Source: Geodermatophilus aquaeductus (GTDB lineage: Bacteria; Actinomycetota; Actinomycetes; Mycobacteriales; Geodermatophilaceae). From it: DNA of 64,000 bases. The stretch covers positions 310,001-374,000 of the forward strand of contig NZ_FXTJ01000004.1 of the NCBI RefSeq assembly GCF_900182545.1, read 5' to 3'. The notes under the pieces were generated by a model that was not told the origin of the DNA, made no database searches, and was given only the letters and a program-made list of their open reading frames with translations. The position numbers were made by a program, and so were the translations under genes. Shown in pieces: positions 43,167 through 52,291 of this stretch (the stretch's first letter is position 1; the number at the start of each line of letters is the position of its first letter).

Positions 43167-43206
43167 GTCAGCTCCTGTCTGCTCAGGTGGGTCGATCCGG
43201 AGGTCG

Positions 43207-44733
43207 TCACTGGCTCGCCACGCCGGCCACCGCCGGGGTCCCGGCGAGGTCGGCCGCCAGCGCCCGGGCCGCCCGGATCGCCAGCGCGACGCTGGTGAGC
43301 GTCGGGTTGCACGAGTTGGCCGTGGGGATGAGCCCGTTGCCGGCCAGCACGAGGCCGGGGACGCCCCAGACCCGGGAGAACGGGTCGCAGACGCTCGTGC
43401 CGTCGTCGACCGGGCCCATGCGGACCGTGCCCATGTAGTGCAGCGAACTGCCGGCCGGCATCACCTTCGGCATCCCGTCGAGGAACTCGCCGAGCGCGGC
43501 GGCCACCCGGGCCTGGTGCACGCGGGCGCGGGCGAACTCGGCATCCTCGCGCTCGGTGAGCGCGTAGGCGATGCGGATGCCCGGCAGCCCGTGCTCGTCG
43601 GGCCGGTCGTCCTCGAAGGTCAACCGGTCCTCGGGACGGGGCCACTTGCGGATTCCCCAGCCCATGCCCACGTAGCCGGCCGGGTTGTCCCGGAACCGGC
43701 TGCCCTCGCGCAGGGGCGCCGGCGAGACCGGGTTCCACATCAGCTGGGCGTGGTAGGGGTGCCGCTCCTCGTCGAAGCCGACGGACACGATGGCCCGGAT
43801 CGGGTCGACCGGCGCCGTCGGGTCCTCCCGCTCAGGCACCAGGTCGGGCCGCACGGCGACCACGCCGAACAGCAGCGGGTGCTCGGTGAGATAGCGGCCG
43901 AGCGCGGCGGGCCGGATGCCGGAGGCCCAGAGCAGCTGCGGCGTGCGGAGGGCGTCGGCGGCGACCACCACCGCGTCGGCGCGCACCTCCTCCTCGTCCC
44001 CGGTGCGCAGGTCGCGGAGCACGGCACCCACGACCCGGTCACCCTCGCGCACCAGCCGGACGCACAGGGTCTGCGACCGGAGGGTGAACCGCTCGTCGTC
44101 GGGGACGCCGTCGAGGACGACGTCGGTGCCGCTCCAGCGCAGTGAGCCGTCCGGTCGCGGATCGGCCGCCACCGGCAGCGGTCGCACGGTGATGCCGTCG
44201 GGGGCGAGCTCGGCGCGGACCGCCTCCAGGATGGCCGAGGCCTGCGGCGCTCCCTCGAAGCTCGGCCGGTGGACGTGCAGCACCCCCTCGGCCTCGGTGA
44301 CCAGTTCCTCCCACTCGGCCTCGTCGAGGAACGGGATCCGCTCGCTGCCGACCGGCCGCGGGGTGGCGCAGGTCCAGTGCACCCCCTGGCCGCCGACGCA
44401 CGTGGCGCCCGCGGCCGCGGGCATACCCGGGGAGCCCTCGGCGGCCGTGCCGATCAGGTGGGTGCCCTGCCGCGCGGTGATGGTGCCCTCGACGACGACG
44501 CCGCCGGGGATGCCCGACACCCCGCTCTCGGTGGAGGGTCCCTGGGACGCCAGCCGGGCGGCCGCCTGCTCCGCGGGGTCGGGGATGTTCTTCACGTTCA
44601 TGCCGGCCGGGCGGCTGACCACGGGCCCGGCCTCGACCATGAGGACCGAGACGTCGGCCAGGTGCTCGAGCAGGACCCGGGCATGGGTGGCGCCGGTGGG
44701 TCCGCTGCCGATCACGAGGATCCGGGGGGTCAT
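43207..44733 (-). CDS. GMC oxidoreductase, C-glycoside oxidase/pyranose oxidase type (second of tandem pair)
   Basis: A 508-residue FAD enzyme with 'VIGSGPTGATHARV', flavin-contact 'CVGGQGVHWTCA' (His119), and catalytic His432 ('SSLHYMGTVRMG') with Asn476 ('SCNPTLTSVALA'). It differs clearly from the neighbour upstream, for example Gln instead of Met before the GVHWT motif, and has a different middle section, so substrate or position specificity should differ. ATG 44733 overlaps that neighbour's stop. It should oxidise a sugar hydroxyl of an imported glycoside. Confidence 0.8.
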   Translation of the reverse strand: MTPRILVIGSGPTGATHARVLLEHLADVSVLMVEAGPVVSRPAGMNVKNIPDPAEQAAARLASQGPSTESGVSGIPGGVVVEGTITARQGTHLIGTAAEGSPGMPAAAGATCVGGQGVHWTCATPRPVGSERIPFLDEAEWEELVTEAEGVLHVHRPSFEGAPQASAILEAVRAELAPDGITVRPLPVAADPRPDGSLRWSGTDVVLDGVPDDERFTLRSQTLCVRLVREGDRVVGAVLRDLRTGDEEEVRADAVVVAADALRTPQLLWASGIRPAALGRYLTEHPLLFGVVAVRPDLVPEREDPTAPVDPIRAIVSVGFDEERHPYHAQLMWNPVSPAPLREGSRFRDNPAGYVGMGWGIRKWPRPEDRLTFEDDRPDEHGLPGIRIAYALTEREDAEFARARVHQARVAAALGEFLDGMPKVMPAGSSLHYMGTVRMGPVDDGTSVCDPFSRVWGVPGLVLAGNGLIPTANSCNPTLTSVALAIRAARALAADLAGTPAVAGVASQ

Positions 44734-46235
44734 GCGTGCGCCTCCTCGGCGACGGGGGCCATCTGGGCGACCAGGGCCCGGGCGGTGAGCACGCCGAACG
44801 CGACGGCGGTGAGGGTGGGGTTGCAGGCGGTCGCGGTCGGGATGACGTTGTTGCCCCCGACGTGCAGGTTCGCCGTCCCCCACACCCGTCCGGTGGGGTC
44901 GCAGACGCTGCTGCCGTCGTCGGACGTGCCCATCCGGGTGGTGCCGAGGTAGTGCAGGGAGCTGCCGGCCGGCATGAGGAACGGCTCGCCCAGCGGCCGG
45001 CCCAGCGCCTCGGCGGCGCCGCGGATCTCGGCCGTGGCCTGCGCGATGGTCGCGCGGTCGGCGTCCGAGAGGCGGTAGTCGATCCGGATCGCCGGGAGGC
45101 CGTGCTCGTCGGTCGCGGTGTCGTCGAACCACACGCGGTTGTCGGGTGAGAGCTCCTTGCGGCAGAACCAGCCCAGCCCGACGACCTGCCCGGGCCGCAC
45201 CGTCACGCCCGGGTCGAGCGGCACCGGGGAGGCGTCCATCTGCATGACCTGGCCGTGGAAGGGACGGTCGGCCGCGTAGGGCACCCAGGAGACCCCGGAG
45301 ACCGGCACGATCGCACCGCCGCCCGGCGCCGCGGCGGACGAGCGCGGCAGGTCCACGTCGACGGGCGCGCCGGCGGCCACGTACCGCTCGTCGAGCACGG
45401 ACGCGGCCATGACCTGTGGGTGCTCGGTGAGATAGCGGCCGAGCGCCGTCGGCCGGATGCCGGAGGCCCACAGCAGCTGCGGCGTGCGGAAGGCGTCGGC
45501 GGCGACGACGACGGCGCGGGCGGCGACCGTGTCCCGGGCACCGGTGGCCAGGGCGACGACCTCCACGCCGGTGGCCCGGTCGCCGTCGAGCAGGACGCGG
45601 CGCACCAGCGTGCGCGTGCGGAGGGTGACCTGCGGCCGGTCCCACAGGTCACCGGCGACGACCGCCGGGCCGGTCCAGTGCAGCGCGCCGTCCTCCCCCA
45701 CGCTCACCGCGACCGGCATGGCGCCGACGGGGCGGCGCCCGGGCCGGTCGAACAGCTCGCCGAGCACCCGCTGGACCGCGCCGGTCAATGGCGCCCGGTC
45801 GAAGGCGTGCGTGGTGACGGCGAGCAGCTCCTCGGCCCGGGTGAGCGCGGCGTCGAGCACCGCCGGGTCGACGCAGTCGGGGACCTCGTCGTCGGCGGGC
45901 CGCGGGCAGGCCGCCGTCCAGTGGGCGCCCATCCCGCCGACGTTGGTGGAGATCGCGGCGTTGGGCATGTCCGCGGACCCCACCAGGACGGTGCCCGGCC
46001 GCGCCGCCGTGCCGCCGGGCAGCGCTGCCGGGCCCCCGGCCAGCGCTGCCAGGGCGGCGTCGCGGGCCGCGACGTCGGCGATGTTCTTGACGTGGCCGCC
46101 GGGCACCTCGCCGACGACCGCGCCGGCCTCCACGACGAGGACCTGCAGGGAGGGATCGAGGTCGGTGAGCTCCCGGGCGACGGCGGTGCCGACGGGTCCC
46201 GAGCCCACCACGACGACGTCGTACGAGGCGCTCAT
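44730..46235 (-). CDS. GMC oxidoreductase, C-glycoside 3-oxidase type (CarA-like, first of tandem pair)
   Basis: A 501-residue FAD enzyme with 'VVGSGPVGTAVAREL', 'TNVGGMGAHWTAACPRP' (His105), catalytic His428 ('SSLHYLGTTRMG') and Asn472 ('ACNPTLTAVAFG'). It is closer to the GMC oxidase at 21.5-23.1 kb than to its tandem neighbour (same GGMGAHWT and 'VSWVPYAADRPFHGQVMQMDASP' region). Its ATG overlaps the stop of the CarB-like gene, so oxidase and C-deglycosidase-like subunits are translated together, as expected for successive steps. Confidence 0.85.
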   Translation of the reverse strand: MSASYDVVVVGSGPVGTAVARELTDLDPSLQVLVVEAGAVVGEVPGGHVKNIADVAARDAALAALAGGPAALPGGTAARPGTVLVGSADMPNAAISTNVGGMGAHWTAACPRPADDEVPDCVDPAVLDAALTRAEELLAVTTHAFDRAPLTGAVQRVLGELFDRPGRRPVGAMPVAVSVGEDGALHWTGPAVVAGDLWDRPQVTLRTRTLVRRVLLDGDRATGVEVVALATGARDTVAARAVVVAADAFRTPQLLWASGIRPTALGRYLTEHPQVMAASVLDERYVAAGAPVDVDLPRSSAAAPGGGAIVPVSGVSWVPYAADRPFHGQVMQMDASPVPLDPGVTVRPGQVVGLGWFCRKELSPDNRVWFDDTATDEHGLPAIRIDYRLSDADRATIAQATAEIRGAAEALGRPLGEPFLMPAGSSLHYLGTTRMGTSDDGSSVCDPTGRVWGTANLHVGGNNVIPTATACNPTLTAVAFGVLTARALVAQMAPVAEEAHA

Positions 46236-47263
46236 CGGGCGGCCACCGCTGGTTCGGCCTCGAGCAGCCGCTTGAGCATGTCGTGCTGCGACCGGATCTG
46301 GTCGAAGGCGCTGTACCGGTCGCTGTAGGCGTGCGCCTCGTACTCGCTGGAGACGAACCCGGTGTAGCCCTGCTCGCGCAGGACGCGCGCGACGGCCGGC
46401 CAGTCGATCGACGGGTCGGTGAGGCCGTCCGGGCCGTCGACGATCCCGTAGAACTTGCCGTGCACGTGCACGACGTGGGGGAAGAACTCGGCCCACCGCT
46501 CGGGCGCCATCCGCCCGTGCATCGTGAACAGCATCCGGAGGTTGCCCAGCTGCGCCGGGGTCGCGCCGGCCTCGGCGGCGCGCCGCTCGAGCTCGGGGAA
46601 CTTCGCCATCGTCGGCCCGGGCTCGGCCCACAGCTCCTTGGTCAGCGCGGTGAGCTCCGGGGAGATGCCGGCGACGCGGTGGGCGTCGTCGACGGCGTCG
46701 GGGACCGCCCGCATGCTCGCGCTCATGTCGGGGATGAAGCCCAGCCACGGGGTGTCCAGCCGGGTGAACAGCTCCTTGAGCGCGGCGACCGGCGGCGCCT
46801 CGATGGTCAGCGGGGCGTGGATCTCCACGCCGACCTTGACGCCGAGCTGCTCGGCGAGCGGCAGCAGCCGGGTCATGATCTCCGGGCCGCACTCGATGCC
46901 CACCCGGACGGCGGGGAAGCCGAGCGCCGCGGCGCCGCGCACCTGGACGGCGACGTACTCGTACGCCTCGTCGTCGGACAGCAGCCGGCCGGGGTAGAGC
47001 CCCAGGTCGAGGTTGATCGCCAGGCAGGACGGGGTGAGCCCGGAGGCGTCGATCACGCCGCGGACCTCGCGGACGGCGTCGTCGTCGAGGCGCGGCCAGC
47101 CGCGCAGGCTCTGGAAGGCGACCATCTCCAGCCCGGGACCGAGGTCGCGGGCGGCGACCTCGGCGACCAGGCTGGCGAGGTCCCGGCCGGGCCTGCGCTG
47201 CTCGAGGGTGAGGCTGAACAGGGTGGTGCCGAGGCGGGGCAGCCCCGGCGCGGTGTCCGTCAC
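46232..47263 (-). CDS. C-deglycosidase alpha-subunit-like TIM barrel (CarB type, divergent copy)
   Basis: A 343-residue barrel with metal ligands expected at Glu147 ('GVEIHAP'), Asp179 ('FIPDMSAS'), His268 ('HVHGKFYG') and Glu307 ('SSEYEAHAY'). The 'EIHAP', 'PDM' and 'SSEYE' motifs are shared with the other CarB-like proteins in this window. The N-terminal third is quite different ('LGTTLFSLTLEQRRPG'). GTG 47263 overlaps the stop of the small DUF6379-like gene, the expected partner. It probably cleaves a C-glycosidic bond after oxidation, but could act on another 3-keto glycoside. Confidence 0.75.
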   Translation of the reverse strand: MTDTAPGLPRLGTTLFSLTLEQRRPGRDLASLVAEVAARDLGPGLEMVAFQSLRGWPRLDDDAVREVRGVIDASGLTPSCLAINLDLGLYPGRLLSDDEAYEYVAVQVRGAAALGFPAVRVGIECGPEIMTRLLPLAEQLGVKVGVEIHAPLTIEAPPVAALKELFTRLDTPWLGFIPDMSASMRAVPDAVDDAHRVAGISPELTALTKELWAEPGPTMAKFPELERRAAEAGATPAQLGNLRMLFTMHGRMAPERWAEFFPHVVHVHGKFYGIVDGPDGLTDPSIDWPAVARVLREQGYTGFVSSEYEAHAYSDRYSAFDQIRSQHDMLKRLLEAEPAVAAR

Positions 47264-47670
47264 GTGCGTGCTCCCGCCGCGGTCAGGGTCTTGTCGGTGG
47301 CACTGGGCGCCACCAGGGGCACCCGGTCCGGGCCGGTGAGGATGTAGGGGATCGACAGGCCCAGCAGCAACTGGACCCGGTGCTCGCGGCCGGGCGCCGT
47401 CTCGACGGGGACGTGCAGCACGAGCGGGTCGGTGGTGAACCAGTACTCGTCGCCGGCCTCTGCCAGCCCGGAGAAGGGGTGGCGGGTGCCGTTGACCGTG
47501 ACCGACAGCTCCGCCGGGTCGATCCGGCGTCCGTCGACGGTGAGGTCGACGCGGGCCAGCGAGGGCAGCGGCAGCGCGCGGTACCAGTGCGAGTAGACGG
47601 CGATGTCGAGGCCGTCGGCCGTGGCGGTGAGCGAGTCGGCGCGGACGACCTGGTCGTCGAGGGGTCCCAT
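47260..47670 (-). CDS. DUF6379-like small subunit (CarC type, divergent copy)
   Basis: A 136-residue beta-rich protein with the layout of C-deglycosidase beta subunits: 'SLARVDLTVDGRRIDPAELSVTVNGTRHPFSGL', then a basic/aromatic strand 'DEYWFTTDPLVLHV', and a last strand before 'SIPYIL'. ATG 47670 has GAGAGGAC upstream. It lies between another CarC-like gene (11 bases upstream) and the CarB-like gene that overlaps its stop, so its natural partner is the latter. In known enzymes the small subunit shapes the substrate entrance. Identification rests on size, strand pattern and gene pairing. Confidence 0.7.
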   Translation of the reverse strand: MGPLDDQVVRADSLTATADGLDIAVYSHWYRALPLPSLARVDLTVDGRRIDPAELSVTVNGTRHPFSGLAEAGDEYWFTTDPLVLHVPVETAPGREHRVQLLLGLSIPYILTGPDRVPLVAPSATDKTLTAAGART

Positions 47671-47681
47671 GGCGTGTCCTC

Positions 47682-48068
47682 TCAGGCGGCGAGCGTCAGG
47701 CGCTTGGTGTCGCGGCCGCCGCCGGGCACCGGCATGTAGGAGATCCGCAGCCGCACGGCGACGGCGACCTCGTGCTCGCCGGGCGTGAGCGGCTCGTCGG
47801 TCTCGAACGCGAGCTGCGCCCGCTCCCCCATCTCCCAGCGGTCGTCGGTGGTGTGCGGCAGCTGGTCGAAGCGGTAGGTGCGGCCGTGCACCGTGAACGT
47901 GGTGCGTGCCGGCGGCACGGGCCGGCCGTCGAGGACGAGGTCGACGGCCTCGACCATCGACAGCGTCAGGCCGCGGTAGTAGGGCATCCGTACCTCCACG
48001 ACGCCGCCGGTGCGGCCGTCGTCGAGGGCGCGGAAGCCCTCCTCGCAGACGATGTAGCGGTCGAACAT
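47682..48068 (-). CDS. DUF6379-like small subunit (CarC type)
   Basis: A 128-residue protein close to known CarC/DgpB subunits: 'EEGFRALDDGRTGGVVEVRMPYYRGL', the 'LVLDGRPVPP' turn, 'FTVHGRTYRFDQLP' and 'ERAQLAFETDEPLTPGEHEV'. Its ATG shares one base with the stop of the CarB-like gene upstream (TGATG), so the two subunits should be made in equal amounts. It is more like the N-terminal half of the fused protein at 20-21.5 kb than like the other CarC copy. Confidence 0.8.
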   Translation of the reverse strand: MFDRYIVCEEGFRALDDGRTGGVVEVRMPYYRGLTLSMVEAVDLVLDGRPVPPARTTFTVHGRTYRFDQLPHTTDDRWEMGERAQLAFETDEPLTPGEHEVAVAVRLRISYMPVPGGGRDTKRLTLAA

Positions 48069-49090
48069 CAGGCGTCCTCTCCGGTGGTCTCGCCGAGCAG
48101 GCGGGCGAACATGGCGTGCTGGCGGCGGACCTGCTCGACGCTGTCCACGGGGAAGGCGTCCTGGATGTGACGGTTGCCCTCGTACTCGCTGGACAGGTAG
48201 CCGTCGAAGCCGCCCTCGACGAACACCGGGACGATCCGGTCGTAGGGGATCGAGTACTCGACCTCGGCCCCCGTCGCCTCGTCCAGGGTCATCTCGTAGA
48301 ACTTCGCCTGGACGTGCCCGATGAGGGGCATGTGCTCGAGCATCGCCTTGGGCTCGGACCAGATGTAGTGCGTCGCCTGGCGGGCCAGGCCGAAGTCCAC
48401 CGGGCCGCCGCCGCGGTAGTTGACGACGTCCGTGAGCGCGTGCGTGTCGCCGTGGTCGTCGTAGGTCTTGACGATGTAGTCGACGAGCTCGGGCTTGGCG
48501 CCGTCGCGCAGCGCCCGCTCGCTGACCACCCGCGGGAAGCGCTCGACGTAGGTGCCCATGTCGGGCATGAGGCCCAGCGCCGGCGACCCGGTGCGGTACA
48601 TGACCTCGAGGTGCTCGAGGATCCACGGGTGCCCGTAGTGGAAGGGCGCGTGCACCTCGAGCAGGAGCCGGACGCCCTGCTCCTCCGCGTAGGGGGCCGC
48701 CTCCTCCATGACCTCCGGCGGGGTGTTGATGATCGCCCGGACCACGGTCGCCCCCAGCCGGACGGCGATGTCGACGTCGCGGCAGACCGAGGCGACCTGC
48801 TCCTCCTGGCTGAGCCAGCGGTCGGGGTGCAGCTTGGTGTCGAGGAACAGGTCGGTGGCGACCGGCGTCGTGCCGTACTTCTCCATCCAGGCCGACCAGT
48901 CCGCGAGGAACTCGTCGCTGACGTGCGGGAAGCCCGGGATCATCTGCTCGGGGATGAGCTCGATCCCCGTGGCGCCGATCTCGCCGGCCACGCGGATGCA
49001 GTCCTCGACGGACATGGTGCGGAGGAAGTACTCCTCCTGGAACGAGTAGAGGCTCACGCCCCGCTTGATCTGGTGTGCCGGTGCGCTCAC
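48068..49090 (-). CDS. C-deglycosidase alpha-subunit-like TIM barrel (CarB type)
   Basis: A 340-residue barrel of the best-recognised type: N-terminal 'IKRGVSLYSFQEEYFLRTM', metal ligands expected at Glu145 ('LEVHAPF'), Asp177 ('LMPDMGTY'), His259 ('GHVQAKFYEM') and Glu302 ('SSEYEGNRH'). This pattern is that of the catalytic subunit of bacterial C-glycoside deglycosidases, which removes the 3-oxo sugar from C-glycosyl flavonoids with a Mn-type metal. GTG 49090 lies 13 bases after the ABC ATPase stop. It is coupled to the following CarC-like gene. Confidence 0.85.
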   Translation of the reverse strand: MSAPAHQIKRGVSLYSFQEEYFLRTMSVEDCIRVAGEIGATGIELIPEQMIPGFPHVSDEFLADWSAWMEKYGTTPVATDLFLDTKLHPDRWLSQEEQVASVCRDVDIAVRLGATVVRAIINTPPEVMEEAAPYAEEQGVRLLLEVHAPFHYGHPWILEHLEVMYRTGSPALGLMPDMGTYVERFPRVVSERALRDGAKPELVDYIVKTYDDHGDTHALTDVVNYRGGGPVDFGLARQATHYIWSEPKAMLEHMPLIGHVQAKFYEMTLDEATGAEVEYSIPYDRIVPVFVEGGFDGYLSSEYEGNRHIQDAFPVDSVEQVRRQHAMFARLLGETTGEDA

Positions 49091-49103
49091 GGGGTCCTCC
49101 CGG

Positions 49104-50330
<1,227 letters not shown>

Positions 50331-50357
50331 GACTGCTCCTGCTGCGGGGTCGGGGGG

Positions 50358-51281
50358 TCAGGACGGGCTGTCGGCGGGGGCGGGCTTCCGTGGGTCCACC
50401 CAGTGCGGGAGGTCCCAGGGCCGGGCGAGGGCCGCGCGGAGCCGGCCGGCGAGCTCGGCGCCGTCCGGCAGGGGTGAGCTGCGCCCGTCCTCGCGGGCGT
50501 AGACGCGGCAGGTGAGGGCCGGCGGGGTGGCGACGGGGAACAGGTCGCGCCGGCCGACCTGGAACGTCGGCGACCCGGGGAAGGCGAGCTGGGTGGCCTC
50601 CTCGCGGGTGCGGACCTCCCGCTCCACGACGCGCACCTCGTCCCGGCCGAGGCCGGCGAGGGTCTGGCGGAGCAGGTCGGCCGCCCGGTCGTGGGTCGGG
50701 CAGCCCGCCCACCAGAGCAGCTCCACGCGCCACGTGACCGAGCAGCCGGCAGGAGAGGTCAGCGGCCGGGCCACGTCCCGTCCGGCGAGGACGTCCTCCA
50801 GGGCTTCCCGCAGCCACGCGGCGTCCTGGGCGGGGTCGTCGTGGTCGGCGTCGGGGGCGCCGTGGTAGCGGACGAGCCCGGCCCGGTCGACGACGAAGAC
50901 CTCCGGGGTGGCCGTCGCCCCGTAGGCCTGCCCGACGGCCTGGTCGGCGTCGCGCAGGAAGGGACCGGCGAGCTCGCCGGCGGCGACGCGCCGGCGCATG
51001 CCCTCGAGCGAGTCCTCGGGGTGGTCGGCGTCGTCGTTGCTGACGACCTGCAGGAAGGCGACGTCGCGGGAGGCGTGGTCCCGGGCCACGGCCTGGAGGC
51101 GATCGTGCCACGCCAGGGCGAAGGGGCAGCCGCTCGACGTGAACACGACGACGGTGGCCTCGTGCGCCGCGGGCTGCAGGCCGATCGGCGACCCGTCGGT
51201 GTCCGGGAGGGTGAACCGCGGTGCCGGGTTCCCCACCGTCAGCCGCCCGGTGCCGACGCGGGTGTGGTCCTGCTCGAGCAC
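50358..51281 (-). CDS. Redoxin-like protein with second thioredoxin-fold domain
   Basis: A 307-residue protein. Residues 15-175 form a TlpA/AhpC-TSA-like domain ('NPAPRFTLPDTDG', then 'VVVFTSSGCPFALAWHDRL'), with a single CP cysteine instead of CxxC. Residues 205-300 form another thioredoxin-like fold ('VELLWWAGCPTHDRAADLL'), also with one cysteine. GTG 51281 follows AGAGGAGG. It opens the long operon carrying the ABC ATPase, CarB/CarC-like and GMC genes and has the island's operator in front. Peroxide removal for the oxidases, or redox repair, would make sense; neither is shown. Confidence 0.7.
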   Translation of the reverse strand: MLEQDHTRVGTGRLTVGNPAPRFTLPDTDGSPIGLQPAAHEATVVVFTSSGCPFALAWHDRLQAVARDHASRDVAFLQVVSNDDADHPEDSLEGMRRRVAAGELAGPFLRDADQAVGQAYGATATPEVFVVDRAGLVRYHGAPDADHDDPAQDAAWLREALEDVLAGRDVARPLTSPAGCSVTWRVELLWWAGCPTHDRAADLLRQTLAGLGRDEVRVVEREVRTREEATQLAFPGSPTFQVGRRDLFPVATPPALTCRVYAREDGRSSPLPDGAELAGRLRAALARPWDLPHWVDPRKPAPADSPS

Positions 51282-51320
51282 GGGATCCTCCTCTGCCGAG
51301 TGGTTGGTGGCTTGCACCAC

Positions 51321-51350
51321 ATACTTCTTCCGAAGAGCGGAGGAAGTCAA
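51321..51350 (-). promoter_or_regulatory. Promoter and operator (9-7-9 inverted repeat) of the redoxin/CarBC/GMC operon
   Basis: On the minus strand TTGACT (51350-51345) and AAGTAT (51326-51321) lie 18 bases apart. Within them are the half-sites ACTTCTTCC (51323-51331) and GGAGGAAGT (51339-51347), a 9-7-9 inverted repeat. Sequence and spacing match the promoter at 54715-54744 almost exactly. The ROK protein encoded at 54.8-56.1 kb is the likely ligand-controlled binder. Confidence 0.65.
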
Positions 51351-51445
51351 TCGTGCGGTGCCTGTTCCGGCTGATGCCACGCATCAGCCGCGCGGATGGG
51401 TGGGGCCGGCCTCCTCCGCCGTTTCCGGCAGGGAGAGCTCGCCGG

Positions 51446-52279
51446 CTACTTGATGCCGCCGGCGAAGCCCTGGATGAATCGCTTCTGCGCGAAGAGGTAG
51501 AAGGCCAGGATCGGGATCATCGAGATGATCACGATGGCGAAGATCTTGTTCCAGGCGGAGACCAGCGACCCGACGTAGTAGTACATCGAGACCGTCAGCG
51601 TCTGACTGTCCGAGCCGCCGAGGAAGATCAGTGCGGAGAAGAAGTCGTTCCAGACGATCAGGCCGGTGAGGATCGCGACGGTCCCTGTAGCCGGGGCCAT
51701 GAGCGGCAGGACGACGCGGAAGAACACCCGGGCCGGGCTCGCGCCGTCCAGCGCCGCCGCCTCCTCGTAGTCCCGGGGCAGGTTGCGGAAGAAGCCCGCG
51801 TAGAGGAAGACCGCCAGCGGCATGAGGGTCCCGACGTAGAGGACGATCATCCCCCAGACCGAGCCGACCAGGCCGAGCTGGCGGGCGCCGATGTAGAGCG
51901 GGATGAGCCCGAGCTGGGTCGGCAGGACGATCGCGACGAGGAACAGGTAGAACGCGACGCTCCCCCAGCGCGCCGTCGTACGGGCCAGCACGTAGGCGGC
52001 CAGCGAGCCGAAGGCGACCAGGCCGGCGATGCTGCCCACGGTGATGACCACGCTGTGGAACAGGCCCATCAGGATGTTCGAGTCACCGCCGGCGGTCAGC
52101 ACCTCGGTGAAGTTCTCGATCGTCGGCCGGCTCGGCGGGGTCGAGGATCCGGTGGTGAGCAGTTCCTCGTCCGGCTTGAGCGCGTTGATGACGAGGAAGT
52201 AGAACGGCAGCAGGGTCAGCAGCGCGACGGCCCAGACCAGCGCCTCGCGCAGCGCGGTCGCCTTGGTGTATCGGAACAT
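51446..52279 (-). CDS. ABC sugar transporter permease, MalG type
   Basis: A 277-residue permease with six membrane segments and the EAA loop 'YEEAAALDGASPARVFFRVVLPL' near residue 190. The N-terminus 'REALVWAVALLTLLPFYFLVINALK' is standard for MalG relatives (CUT1 family). It is the partner of the MalF-type protein upstream. The gene ends 165 bases before the redoxin start; that gap contains the operator-promoter described separately. Confidence 0.9.
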   Translation of the reverse strand: MFRYTKATALREALVWAVALLTLLPFYFLVINALKPDEELLTTGSSTPPSRPTIENFTEVLTAGGDSNILMGLFHSVVITVGSIAGLVAFGSLAAYVLARTTARWGSVAFYLFLVAIVLPTQLGLIPLYIGARQLGLVGSVWGMIVLYVGTLMPLAVFLYAGFFRNLPRDYEEAAALDGASPARVFFRVVLPLMAPATGTVAILTGLIVWNDFFSALIFLGGSDSQTLTVSMYYYVGSLVSAWNKIFAIVIISMIPILAFYLFAQKRFIQGFAGGIK

Positions 52280-52291
52280 GGCACGGATCCC

